Shown here in pieces: positions 23,779 to 32,581 of a stretch of 60,653 bases of DNA; the first letter of the stretch is position 1, and every line of letters starts with the position of its first letter. The notes below the pieces were generated by a model. It was given only the letters and a program-made list of their open reading frames with translations, made no database searches and had not been told where the DNA came from. The position numbers were made by a program, and so were the translations under genes. The stretch spans positions 1 through 60,653 of the forward strand of contig JBLNDI010000064.1 of NCBI GenBank assembly GCA_050261495.1. The letters are read 5' to 3'. Source of the stretch: JBMNKL01 sp050261495 (GTDB lineage: Bacteria; Bacillota; Clostridia; Acetivibrionales; DTU013).

Positions 23779-25329
23779 ATGGCTTATTTGTTAGGTATTG
23801 ATATTGGCACCTCGGGAACAAAAACAGTTCTTTTTGATGAAAAAGGAAACACGGTCGCAAGCGCGCTGGAAGAATATCCGCTTTATCAGCCAAATATCGG
23901 CTGGGCGGAGCAGGATCCGGAGGACTGGTGGCGGGCGACGGTGGACAGTATCCGCAAAGTGCTGGCAAAGAGCGGAATCAAGCCGGACGACATCAGCGGG
24001 ATCGGGCTGTCCGGGCAGATGCACGGGCTTGTATTGCTCGATGCGGAGGACAAGGTTTTAAGGCGCTCGATCATATGGATGGATCAGCGCACTACTGCCG
24101 AATGCGAGCAGATAACATCGATAATAGGGGCGGAAAGGCTTGTGGAGATTACGGCCAACCCCGCCTTGGTAGGCTTCACCGCTTCCAAGATCATGTGGGT
24201 GAAGAATCATGAGCCGGATATTTTCGAGAAAACAAAGAAAATACTGCTCCCGAAGGACTACATCAGGTTAAAGCTAACAGGGGAATTTGCCACCGAGGTG
24301 TCGGACGCCAGCGGCATGCAGTTGCTGGATGTCCCGCGCAGGTGCTGGAGCGATGAAATGCTGTCAAAACTGGGGATAGACAAGAACCTGGTCGGGAAGG
24401 TCTATGAATCCCAGGAAGTGAGCGGCAAAATATGCGGCAGCGCCGCAGCTGTTACCGGACTGAAGGAAGGAACGCCGGTGGTCGGCGGAGGCGGCGACCA
24501 GGCAGCCGGAGCGGTTGGAAACGGCATAGTCAAACCCGGGCTCATATCCTCGACAATCGGCACCTCAGGCGTTGTTTTCGCATACCTGGACAAGATAAGC
24601 ATCGACCCAAAGGGCAGGACACAGACTTTCTGCCATGCCGTGCCCAACAAGTGGCATGTTATGGGCGTGACACAGGCGGCGGGGTTCTCGCTGAAATGGT
24701 TCAGGGACATACTGTGCAAGGATGAAATTAGCGTAGCCGAGCTTATGGATGTGGATCCGTACATGTTGATGGATCAGGCGGCCGCAAAGGTCCGCCCGGG
24801 CAGCAACGGGCTCATCTACCTGCCGTACCTGATGGGCGAGAGGGCGCCGCACCTGGATTCGGATGCAAGGGGCGTATTTTTCGGACTTTCTCCCGTACAC
24901 GCGAAGAGAGACATGATCAGGTCTGTCATGGAAGGCGTTGTTTACGCTCTGAGGGATTGCCTTGAAATTATAAAAGGATTGGGAGCCGAGATAAACGAAG
25001 TCCGGGCTTCGGGCGGCGGCGGCAAAAGCAGGCTGTGGAAACAGATGCAGGCGGATATTTTCGGAACGCCGATAACAACCATAAATTCAAGCGAGGGTCC
25101 GGCCTTGGGCGTGGCTTTGCTGGCGGGAGTAGGAACGGGTATTTACAAGGATGTGGCGGAAGCTTGTGACACGGCCATAAAAGTGAAAGAAGTCCAGCAG
25201 CCCGACATGGCGCTTAACGAAAAATACATGGAATTCTATAAACTTTATGGGCAGCTTTACAGGTCGCTCAGGAATGATTTTAAAGATCTGGCCGGCATAA
25301 TGGGCAGTGTCTACGGGGATGGCGTATGA
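23779..25329 (+). CDS. xylB: Xylulokinase
   Basis: A 516-residue FGGY-family kinase phosphorylating D-xylulose to xylulose 5-phosphate. It opens LLGIDIGTSGTKTVLFD (phosphate 1 motif), has GLSGQMHGLVLLD and WMDQRT typical of xylulokinases, and GTSGVVFAYLD plus ASGGGGKSRLWKQM for the nucleotide site. The ATG at 23779 follows GGGG; a TTG two codons earlier is possible. It is the first gene of the xyl operon, and its stop overlaps the start of the ROK regulator. Confidence 0.96.
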   Translation: MAYLLGIDIGTSGTKTVLFDEKGNTVASALEEYPLYQPNIGWAEQDPEDWWRATVDSIRKVLAKSGIKPDDISGIGLSGQMHGLVLLDAEDKVLRRSIIWMDQRTTAECEQITSIIGAERLVEITANPALVGFTASKIMWVKNHEPDIFEKTKKILLPKDYIRLKLTGEFATEVSDASGMQLLDVPRRCWSDEMLSKLGIDKNLVGKVYESQEVSGKICGSAAAVTGLKEGTPVVGGGGDQAAGAVGNGIVKPGLISSTIGTSGVVFAYLDKISIDPKGRTQTFCHAVPNKWHVMGVTQAAGFSLKWFRDILCKDEISVAELMDVDPYMLMDQAAAKVRPGSNGLIYLPYLMGERAPHLDSDARGVFFGLSPVHAKRDMIRSVMEGVVYALRDCLEIIKGLGAEINEVRASGGGGKSRLWKQMQADIFGTPITTINSSEGPALGVALLAGVGTGIYKDVAEACDTAIKVKEVQQPDMALNEKYMEFYKLYGQLYRSLRNDFKDLAGIMGSVYGDGV

Positions 25330-26525
25330 CAAAAAGCAATACCGGCAACAGTAAATTCCTAAAAGCTTATAACGAGGAAGGCATCCTTGACCTGATAAGG
25401 GTTAAAAAAGCGTTATCGAGGTCGGATCTTTCCAAATTGACGGGATTGTCGCCCACCGCAACAGGCGTTATCGTTTCTTCGCTGATCGATAGAGGATACA
25501 TTTACGAAACAGGCACAGGCGAGTCAAAGGGCGGAAGAAGACCCGTACTCCTGGAACTGAAACCGGATTCGTATTATTCCGTAGGTATTGACATCGAAGT
25601 AGACAATATATTGTTTGTCCTGATGGATATTACGGGCAGGGTGGTACACGAAGGCACGGCGCCAATGGAAGCAAACACTCCGGAAGCGGCAGTCTCGGCC
25701 ATAGCGGGGATTGTATCCGGCATAGCGGAAACACGCTCCATGGATGCGGGGAAATTGCTGGGCGTCGGGATATCGGTACCGGGCCTGGTTGATGTTACGT
25801 CACGCATGGTCATACTTGCGCCGAACCTGGGCTGGAAGGAAGCGGACATCAAAGGTATGCTTGAAAAGCGCCTGGATATTCCGGTCTATATTGAAAACGA
25901 AGCAATGGCATCTGCGATTTGCGAGGACTGGATAGGAGAATGCAGGGACGTAAGCGATTTCGTGTGCGTCAACATTAAATCGGGTATCGGCGCGGGCATA
26001 TTTACGGACGGGAGCCTTTACAGGGGATCGAGCGGCAGTGCCGGTGAAGTCGGGCATATAGTGGTGGATGAAGACGGGCCGAAATGCGGATGCGGCAACC
26101 GCGGCTGCCTTGAGACCTTTGCATCTACCGGGAGGATAGTGGAAAAAGCAAGAAAATTGCTCAAAAGAGGCGCAGTTTCAACCCTGAATGAAACCGGCTG
26201 CGCAGAGGACATAACGTTTGATGATATTGTAAATGCCGCAATGAACGGGGATGCGGTTTCGAAAGGCTTGCTGGATGAAGCTGCGATGTATCTTGGCATT
26301 GCGCTGTCGGGGATTGTAAACATGTTGAATCCTTCAAAAATCGTGCTGGGAAAGGATTTTACCAAGTATGGAGGCATGGTGATGAATATAATCAGGGACG
26401 AGGTGGACCGCCGGGCATTGAAGAAGCCAGCTTCCAACGTGGAAATCATTATGTCCCGGATGGGCGAGAGGTCGTCCACGCTGGGCGCGGCGATCATACC
26501 GCTGAAAATTCTGTTCGGCGGGTAG
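25326..26525 (+). CDS. xylR: ROK-family transcriptional repressor (XylR-like)
   Basis: A 399-residue repressor. An N-terminal winged helix (about 12-75, LSRSDLSKLTGLSPTATGVI) precedes the ROK sugar-kinase-like domain. That domain has VGIDIEVDNILFVLMD, the GIGAGIFTDGSLYRG loop and the zinc motif CGCGNRGCLETFAS. The ATGA overlap with xylB shows they are co-transcribed. Position between xylB and xylA points to xylose-responsive control of this operon. The xylose assignment is contextual; the sequence alone only says ROK repressor. Confidence 0.9.
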   Translation: MTKSNTGNSKFLKAYNEEGILDLIRVKKALSRSDLSKLTGLSPTATGVIVSSLIDRGYIYETGTGESKGGRRPVLLELKPDSYYSVGIDIEVDNILFVLMDITGRVVHEGTAPMEANTPEAAVSAIAGIVSGIAETRSMDAGKLLGVGISVPGLVDVTSRMVILAPNLGWKEADIKGMLEKRLDIPVYIENEAMASAICEDWIGECRDVSDFVCVNIKSGIGAGIFTDGSLYRGSSGSAGEVGHIVVDEDGPKCGCGNRGCLETFASTGRIVEKARKLLKRGAVSTLNETGCAEDITFDDIVNAAMNGDAVSKGLLDEAAMYLGIALSGIVNMLNPSKIVLGKDFTKYGGMVMNIIRDEVDRRALKKPASNVEIIMSRMGERSSTLGAAIIPLKILFGG

Positions 26526-26605
26526 CGCAATGAGAATAACGAATCACGGGTTTTTGCCATGCAATATTTAAAGCGTATACCCCGGCGATTTGGCAAAGGC
26601 CTGAA

Positions 26606-26622
26606 ATAATATCAAATATTAT
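26606..26622. promoter_or_regulatory. Perfect ATAATAT-CAA-ATATTAT inverted repeat before xylA
   Basis: Seven-base arms around a CAA centre end about 21 bases before the xylA ATG, just ahead of its GGAGG. It could be a repressor site or an AT-rich RNA hairpin. No experimental support is available. Confidence 0.35.
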
Positions 26623-26643
26623 AAATGAATGGAGGTATTCAGT

Positions 26644-27963
26644 ATGGCCGAAATATTCAAAGGTATCGGAAAGATAAAATACGAAGGGAAAGGATCCGAC
26701 AACCCGTTGGCTTTCAAGTATTACAACCCTGATGAGGTGGTTGCCGGCAAAAGAATGGAAGACCACCTGAGGTTTGCCGTTGCTTACTGGCATACGTTCC
26801 AGGGAACGGGAACGGACCCGTTCGGACCGACCGGAACCGCTGTCAGGCCATGGGACGGTGTGACCGACAAGATGGAACTGGCAAAACGCAAGGTTGAAGC
26901 TAATTTTGAGTTCTGCGAAAAGCTTGGCATACCGTTCTTTTGCTTCCATGACAGGGACATCGCTCCCGAGGCGGACAACCTGAGGGAAACGAACAAGAGG
27001 CTTGACGAGATCGTTGCGGTAATCAAGGACCGCATGAAAACAAGCAGTGTGAAGCTGTTATGGGGCACTACCAATGCATTCGGACATCCGAGATTCACGC
27101 ACGGCGCATCGACGTCACCACATGCCGATGTATTCGCATATGCGGCATCCCAGGTAAAAAAGGCAATGGAAATCACCCTTGAATTGGGTGGACAGAACTA
27201 TGTTTTCTGGGGCGGCAGGGAAGGCTATGAAACCCTCCTTAACACGGATATGAAGCTGGAGCTTGACAATATGGCGCGTTTCCTCCGGATGGCCGCGGAT
27301 TATGCGAAGGAGATAGGTTTTAAAGGCCAGTTTCTGATTGAACCCAAACCAAAGGAGCCAACAAAGCATCAGTATGATTTCGATTCCGCTACTGTGATAG
27401 GATTCCTTAAAACATACGGCCTCGACCCGTACTTCAAGCTCAATATCGAAGCGAACCATGCGACACTGGCAGCGCATACGTTCCAGCACGAGCTGAGGGT
27501 GGCGCGCATAAACGGGATGCTCGGAAGCATCGACGCCAACCAGGGTGATCTGCTGCTCGGCTGGGATACGGATCAATTCCCGACAAATATTTACGAGACC
27601 ACGTTTGCAATGTATGAAGTGCTTAAAATGGGAGGCTTTACGACAGGCGGCCTGAACTTTGACGCCAAGGTCAGGAGAGGATCTTTTGAAGCTGTCGATT
27701 TGTTCTATGCGCATATTGCAGGAATGGACGCCTTTGCAAAAGGCTTGAAGACGGCGGCGAAGATGATCGAGGACGGCAAAATCGAGAAGTTCATAGCGGA
27801 AAGGTACTCAAGCTACAACACCGGCATCGGCAAGGATATCGTCGATGGCAAGGTTGGATTCAAAGAACTGGAAGAGTATGTGTTGAAGCTTGACAAGGTC
27901 GCTATTGCCTCGGGCAGGCAGGAGATGCTTGAGACAATCGTGAACGGGTACATACTGGATTAA
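26644..27963 (+). CDS. xylA: Xylose isomerase
   Basis: A 439-residue class II xylose isomerase interconverting D-xylose and D-xylulose with two divalent metals. Catalytic segments are FCFHDRDIAPE (with the active His), VFWGGREGYETL, FLIEPKPKEPTKHQYDFD (metal-binding Glu and the extended class II insert), IEANHATLAAHTF and GSIDANQGD with LLGWDTDQFPT. The ATG at 26644 lies after GGAGGTATTCAGT; the in-frame ATG at 26629 has none. It is the last gene of the xyl operon. Confidence 0.97.
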   Translation: MAEIFKGIGKIKYEGKGSDNPLAFKYYNPDEVVAGKRMEDHLRFAVAYWHTFQGTGTDPFGPTGTAVRPWDGVTDKMELAKRKVEANFEFCEKLGIPFFCFHDRDIAPEADNLRETNKRLDEIVAVIKDRMKTSSVKLLWGTTNAFGHPRFTHGASTSPHADVFAYAASQVKKAMEITLELGGQNYVFWGGREGYETLLNTDMKLELDNMARFLRMAADYAKEIGFKGQFLIEPKPKEPTKHQYDFDSATVIGFLKTYGLDPYFKLNIEANHATLAAHTFQHELRVARINGMLGSIDANQGDLLLGWDTDQFPTNIYETTFAMYEVLKMGGFTTGGLNFDAKVRRGSFEAVDLFYAHIAGMDAFAKGLKTAAKMIEDGKIEKFIAERYSSYNTGIGKDIVDGKVGFKELEEYVLKLDKVAIASGRQEMLETIVNGYILD

Positions 27964-28001
27964 CGTATCTGGCGCAAGCAAGAAAGACACCATATAGCAG
28001 G

Positions 28002-28050
28002 CCGGGGGAGCGGTTCTGCCTGACTAAACCGGCAGAAACCGTTCCCCCGG
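28002..28050. terminator. Long hairpin after xylA
   Basis: CCGGGGGAGCGGTT-CTGCC at 28002-28020 pairs almost perfectly with GGCAGAAACCGTTCCCCCGG at 28031-28050. It begins about 38 bases after the xylA stop. No long T-run follows, so it may terminate weakly or protect the 3' end. The remaining 150 bases before the amidase gene show nothing clear. Confidence 0.6.
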
Positions 28051-28208
28051 TTTGCTTTCCGGGGGAAGGGGGACAGGTATCGGCGTATAGAGCGGCAAGC
28101 CGCCTATACGCTTGAATTTTCATTTTTTTATTTCGTGACACATAAAATGAGTATATAAATATATTCCAGCTATTCCCGTGCTGCAATGTGCATGTAAAGA
28201 GGTGAAGC

Positions 28209-28733
28209 ATGTACTATTTCGGTGTGGAAAGGAATAAAACGGTAAAGCCGTACGACAGGGCAAAGGCGATGCAGTACGCCCACAAATGGGCTTATGCAAG
28301 AAACCCAGCTTACCTTGATTTTGAAAACCTTGGCGGGGACTGCACAAATTTTGCTTCCCAGTGCATTTTTGCCGGGAGCGGCATTATGAATTACACGCCG
28401 GTATTTGGATGGTACTATATCAACTCGTATAACAGGACGGCGTCATGGACCGGCGTAAATTACCTTTACAATTTCCTGGTCAACAACAAGGGATCCGGAC
28501 CTTTTGCCGAGGAGACGGACTTTACCGGGGTAGAGCCCGGAGATATAGCGCAGTTGTCGTTCCGTGACAGCAAAAGCTTCGATCATTCGCCTGTGATTGT
28601 GAGTATAGGAAACCCGCCGAGCCTTGACAATATCCTGATTGCTGCCCATACTTTTGATACGGATTTCTACAGGCTCATGGATTTTGAACCGGCCTACATA
28701 CGTTTTTTGCATATCATAGGCGTCAGGATATAA
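28209..28733 (+). CDS. Putative amidase domain (Amidase_6, CHAP/NlpC-like) protein
   Basis: A 174-residue protein consisting of one amidase domain. The catalytic Cys is in GGDCTNFASQC and the His in SFDHSPVIVS, in the usual order; an N-terminal YDRAKAMQYAHKWAYARNP is characteristic of the family. There is no signal peptide. Similar clostridial proteins are often sporulation-linked or act on cell-wall peptides. ATG 28209 follows AGAGGTG. Its 3' end overlaps the convergent CheW gene by 11 bases. Confidence 0.88.
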   Translation: MYYFGVERNKTVKPYDRAKAMQYAHKWAYARNPAYLDFENLGGDCTNFASQCIFAGSGIMNYTPVFGWYYINSYNRTASWTGVNYLYNFLVNNKGSGPFAEETDFTGVEPGDIAQLSFRDSKSFDHSPVIVSIGNPPSLDNILIAAHTFDTDFYRLMDFEPAYIRFLHIIGVRI

Positions 28734-29148
28734 TAAAGATTTTTTCCGGGTCCAGCATCTTGACCAGCCTGCTGCCGACCCTGCAGACCCCGCTCAGGAA
28801 TCTGCCTATTGAAGGGGAAACGTCCTTTGGAACGGGTTCCGTATTATCGTCTTCCATCTTGACTATTTCGCGCACTTCATCGACAGTGAAGCCAACAAAT
28901 AAACCCGGCGTATTTGTAATTATTATCTTGGCATTTTCGTCGAACCCTGTGAAGGGCATATTGAACCGTCTTCTCAGGTTGAAAATGGTGTGGACTTTGC
29001 CGCGCAGGTTTGCCACTCCCTCGATATAGTCCGGTGAGTTCGGTATTTTGGCAATATCCTGCATTGCTTCGATACTGCTTATTTTTTCAATATCCAGGCC
29101 GAATTCCTCTTTATTGGCCAGAAAAACCACGAACTGCCTGGTACCCAC
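28723..29148 (-). CDS. CheW-like chemotaxis coupling protein
   Basis: A 141-residue stand-alone CheW domain. It runs from QFVVFLANKEEFGLDIEKI through IPNSPDYIEGVANLRGKVHTIFNLR to GFTVDEVREIVKM, all core features of the fold that couples receptors to CheA. No CheA, CheY, receptor or flagellar gene is nearby. The start is GTG 29148 after GGGAGGGG. Its role is either chemotaxis encoded elsewhere or a non-motility signalling complex. Confidence 0.93.
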   Translation of the reverse strand: MGTRQFVVFLANKEEFGLDIEKISSIEAMQDIAKIPNSPDYIEGVANLRGKVHTIFNLRRRFNMPFTGFDENAKIIITNTPGLFVGFTVDEVREIVKMEDDNTEPVPKDVSPSIGRFLSGVCRVGSRLVKMLDPEKIFIIS

Positions 29149-29196
29149 ACAAACCCCTCCCTGCGTTTAAATCATTGCATTGCTAAAAGTCAACTG

Positions 29197-30399
29197 TTAT
29201 GAACGGTAGCTGGCATTGATTTTAACATAATCGTATGAAAAATCGCAGGTCCATACATGATCCGAGTAAACGCCTTTGTTCAGCTTGATTAAAAGCTTTA
29301 TCTCGTTCTTCCTGAGGATATCCTTTGCTTCGGCTTCGTCAAAATCAACCGCGCATCCGTTCTTGCACACTAAAAGGCTGCCTATATATATATCGGCATA
29401 TAACGGATCAAAATCAGCTCCCGAGTACCCGGCTGCCGTCATTATTCTTCCCCAGTTCGCATCCTCGCCGAATATGGCGGTTTTTACCAGAGGCGATTTT
29501 GCAATGGCGGATGCCGCCTTGTATGCGTCTGCCGGGCTGCCTGCCCCTTCGACCGCTACTTCTATCAGTTTTGTCGCCCCTTCGCCATCCTTGGCGATAA
29601 GCTTTGCCAGGTGTGCGCAAACATATTCCAGCCCTTTTCTGAACTGCTCGTAATCTTCATTTTCATGTATAATCCCGGCATTATCGGCCATCCCGTTAGC
29701 CAGGATGACAACCATGTCGCATACGCTGGTATCCCCGTCCACGCTCACCCTGTTGAAAGTTGTTTCGACCACTTCCCTGAGGGCTTTATCCAGGAGTTTT
29801 CTCGATATGTTGGCATCTGTCGTAATTACGCCGATAAGAGTTGCCATGTTGGGGTGAATCATACCCGAGCCCTTTGCCATTCCGCCTATTACAACCCTGG
29901 TTTCCTGAATCTCAAGCTCTATGGCTATTTCCTTGAACATCGTATCGGTTGTCATTATTGCTTCCAGCGCGTCGCGCCCTCCGTTGGGATCCATGCTGCT
30001 GACAAGCGTTTCCAGCGCCGGGCGTATCGCATCCATATTCAGCGGTTTTCCTATTACCCCGGTAGACCCGACGAGTATTTCCTGCGGGCTGCATTCAAGA
30101 AGTCCTGCCGTTATTTCCGCAATTTCCAATGCGTCCCGGTAGCCCTGTTCACCAACGCAGGCATTGGCATTTCCGCTGTTTATGACAATCGCGCTGGCAT
30201 ACCCGTTTTTTATATGATCCATGGTTAATTGCAAAGAATGACCTTTTACTCTATTCAAAGTAAAAACGCCTGCCGCGGCTGCGCTATCTTCCGAACAGAC
30301 AATTGCCAGGTCTTTTTTTCCGTCCTTTTTAATGCCGCAAGCCACCCCCGTGGCGAAAAAGCCTTCAGGGGCCGTAACTCCTCCGGTTATTATGTTCAT
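29197..30399 (-). CDS. argJ: Bifunctional ornithine acetyltransferase/N-acetylglutamate synthase
   Basis: A 400-residue Ntn-type enzyme that moves the acetyl group from N-acetylornithine to glutamate in arginine synthesis. The self-cleavage site is clear: GGMAKGSGMIHPNMATLIGV, with cleavage expected between Ala and Thr to give alpha and beta chains. VNSGNANACVGEQG and GEDANWGRIM are further signatures. ATG 30399 follows CAGGAGTG; an upstream GTG/ATG reading at 30435 has no ribosome site. It lies alone, without argC, argB or argD. Confidence 0.95.
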   Translation of the reverse strand: MNIITGGVTAPEGFFATGVACGIKKDGKKDLAIVCSEDSAAAAGVFTLNRVKGHSLQLTMDHIKNGYASAIVINSGNANACVGEQGYRDALEIAEITAGLLECSPQEILVGSTGVIGKPLNMDAIRPALETLVSSMDPNGGRDALEAIMTTDTMFKEIAIELEIQETRVVIGGMAKGSGMIHPNMATLIGVITTDANISRKLLDKALREVVETTFNRVSVDGDTSVCDMVVILANGMADNAGIIHENEDYEQFRKGLEYVCAHLAKLIAKDGEGATKLIEVAVEGAGSPADAYKAASAIAKSPLVKTAIFGEDANWGRIMTAAGYSGADFDPLYADIYIGSLLVCKNGCAVDFDEAEAKDILRKNEIKLLIKLNKGVYSDHVWTCDFSYDYVKINASYRS

Positions 30400-30550
30400 A
30401 CATATCACTCCTGGTACAAGTATGTAAAAAGTCACGCGTTCTTTTTAAATAATTAAATTATACATAATTGCATTAATGTATTCAATTAAATTAAGCTATA
30501 AATATAAAAAAATTGCAATAATGACGGGCGGTAAACAGGCGCTGTAAATC

Positions 30551-30592
30551 AATAAAAAAGTTCTATCAATTGATGGAACCAATTGATAGAAC
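30551..30592 (-). terminator. Terminator of the transketolase operon
   Basis: A perfect 13-base stem (GTTCTATCAATTG / CAATTGATAGAAC) with a seven-base loop. Reading on the minus strand it is followed by TTTTTTATT. It lies about 140 bases after the stop of the minus-strand operon. The remaining sequence up to argJ has no gene. Confidence 0.85.
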
Positions 30593-30733
30593 TCTCAAAT
30601 GAGACTTTCCCGCCGTTGGAAGTTGGTAGAGGTTTATTATGGGAACAGATTTTTCTCTAGTAATTCCTTATGACGGGAAAAGGAGTCCGCGGGATAAAAA
30701 CCTTAGTGCTCCGCCCGGTAATGCCGGTAATGC

Positions 30734-31663
30734 CTAGCAAGCGCGAATCGCATCCATAATGGCTTTTGAGGTGAGTCCGTAAGCCTCGAGAAGCGTTTCG
30801 TAATCTTGCCCGGAAGTGCCGAATTTGTCCTGTATACCGACCATCCTGACCTTCTTGGGCTGTTTTTCGGCAAGAATGCTTGCAATGGCAGTTCCAAGCC
30901 CGCCGATAACCGAGTGTTCTTCTGCGGTAACCACCGTGCTGAAATCCTTGCAAATGTTCAAAACCGCATCGCTGTCAATAGGCTTCAGCGAGGGGACATT
31001 GACAACCATGACCGAGCAACCTTCCTTCTCCAGTGCGTCTGCGGCTTCCAGGGCCTTGGAAACCATAACGCCCGTGGCAAAAACGACTGCATCCTTTCCT
31101 TGTCGGAGGGGATATACCTTTCCGGGTATGAATTTTTCATCCGGGTTTGTGCAGTCGGGCAGATCGTTACGGTTGATGCGAATGTACATGGGACCTTTGT
31201 TTTCAGCCATGTAGCGGACTATCTTTTCAGTCTCGATGGCGTCGGCAGGGGAGAACACCTGCATATTCGGCAACACTCTCATTAATGCCACGTCATCAAC
31301 AGACTGGTGCGTTGAGCCGTCTCCCGCGTCCGATAAACCTGCGCTTGAACCGCATATTTTAACATTAAGCGCCGGAATGCAGATGGCCGTCCGTATTTGA
31401 TCATAGCAACGGCCCGTGCTGAATACGGCAAAGGACGCAATAAAAGGAATTTTGCCCGTTAGTGAAAGGCCTGCGGCAACGCCGGCCATGTTCGCCTCGG
31501 CAATACCCATCTCGTAAAAACGGTTGGGATATGCTTGTTGAAACAATATACCCTGCGTGGATTTGCCCAAATCGGCTTCCAACACTACAATGTCCGGATT
31601 TTCCCTTCCCAGGGCCACCAGGGTTTCGCCATAAGCAACGCGCTGATTATGCAACTGTATCAT
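30734..31663 (-). CDS. Transketolase C-terminal subunit
   Basis: A 309-residue chain carrying the pyrimidine-binding and C-terminal domains of a thiamine diphosphate transketolase. Motifs include VVLEADLGKS, YEMGIAEANMAGVAAGLS (with the catalytic Glu), VGIQDKFGTSGQ and a typical central PMYIRINRNDLP. With the N-terminal subunit it rebuilds one enzyme. Split transketolases transfer two-carbon units between sugar phosphates and sit in specialised sugar pathways in clostridia. ATG 31663 follows GGGAGG. Last gene of the operon. Confidence 0.93.
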   Translation of the reverse strand: MIQLHNQRVAYGETLVALGRENPDIVVLEADLGKSTQGILFQQAYPNRFYEMGIAEANMAGVAAGLSLTGKIPFIASFAVFSTGRCYDQIRTAICIPALNVKICGSSAGLSDAGDGSTHQSVDDVALMRVLPNMQVFSPADAIETEKIVRYMAENKGPMYIRINRNDLPDCTNPDEKFIPGKVYPLRQGKDAVVFATGVMVSKALEAADALEKEGCSVMVVNVPSLKPIDSDAVLNICKDFSTVVTAEEHSVIGGLGTAIASILAEKQPKKVRMVGIQDKFGTSGQDYETLLEAYGLTSKAIMDAIRAC

Positions 31664-31710
31664 AAAAAACCTCCCTATCGCAGCTTTGCTGAAATGTCTT
31701 GCTTCTTTGT

Positions 31711-32544
31711 TTATAACATACGGTCTATGTCTTCGTGCGCCTGCTTGAACTGTTCGGGCGTCAGCGGACCGTTGTGGAACTCGGCCCTGCCTTCGGCGAA
31801 AAGAACGCCCTTGCCCTTTATGGTATTCGCCAGGATCAATACAGGCTTTTCCGAACTTTTATCGGCTTCATAAAGGGCATTGCAGATACTCTCCATATCG
31901 TGCCCGTCAATCTCGATTACATTCCAGCCGAAAGCCTCCCATTTTGATTTTACATCGCCTATGTCCATTCTATCCTTAATAGCTCCGGTTGCCTGGACCT
32001 TGTTGTGGTCAACGATGGCAATAAGGTTGTCGGCATGGTAATTGGCTGCCGCCATGGCGGCTTCCCAGACCTGGCCTTCGGCTAATTCACCGTCGCCGAG
32101 AATTACGTAAACCTTGCGCTTGCTTCCGTTGCTCTTCAAACCGAGAGCCATTCCAAGCCCAATGGAAAGGCCTTGGCCAAGCGAGCCCGTATTGGCTTCA
32201 ATTCCTGGCGTTTTAGTCATGTCGGGATGGCCTTGCAATATGGAATTGTATTCTTTTACCTTTTTCAAGTGTTCTCTGGAGAAGTAGCCGCATTCTGCCA
32301 GGGCGGCATATTGGGCAAGCGCCGCGTGGCCCTTGCTGAGCAAAAAACGGTCCCTGTCTTCCGACCGGGGATTGGCCGGATCATGCTTCATTTTATGAAA
32401 GTAGAGCACAGCCACAATATCCGCTATGGAACAGGAACCGCCAAGGTGTCCCACTTTTCCTTTTTCGCAACCTACCATGTCGATTATGTCGTGCCTGATC
32501 GCTTTTGCTTTTTCTTTTAAAAATGCTATATCGCAGACTGCCAT
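31711..32544 (-). CDS. Transketolase N-terminal subunit
   Basis: A 277-residue chain with the diphosphate-binding domain. It has GKVGHLGGSCSIADIVAVLY, RFLLSKGHAALAQYA, the NTGSLGQGLSIGLGMALGLK loop and the thiamine-diphosphate motif GDGELAEGQVWEA to NLIAIVDHNKVQ. ATG 32544 follows AAGGAGT; the frame extends upstream to 32571 without a ribosome site. Co-transcribed with the C-terminal subunit, 47 bases apart. Confidence 0.93.
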   Translation of the reverse strand: MAVCDIAFLKEKAKAIRHDIIDMVGCEKGKVGHLGGSCSIADIVAVLYFHKMKHDPANPRSEDRDRFLLSKGHAALAQYAALAECGYFSREHLKKVKEYNSILQGHPDMTKTPGIEANTGSLGQGLSIGLGMALGLKSNGSKRKVYVILGDGELAEGQVWEAAMAAANYHADNLIAIVDHNKVQATGAIKDRMDIGDVKSKWEAFGWNVIEIDGHDMESICNALYEADKSSEKPVLILANTIKGKGVLFAEGRAEFHNGPLTPEQFKQAHEDIDRML

Positions 32545-32581
32545 TGTATTACTCCTTCCTTGTACATGCATTAAAGGATTT

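Noticed and set aside
29611..30228. 205-codon plus-strand frame inside argJ
   Set aside because: Antisense to ArgJ, which has its cleavage site and full length; the peptide is rich in His/Tyr/Cys as expected of a shadow frame.
30734..32544. Naming the split transketolase as D-apulose-4-phosphate transketolase
   Set aside because: No apiose isomerase or apulose kinase nearby; the two subunits alone do not identify the substrate.
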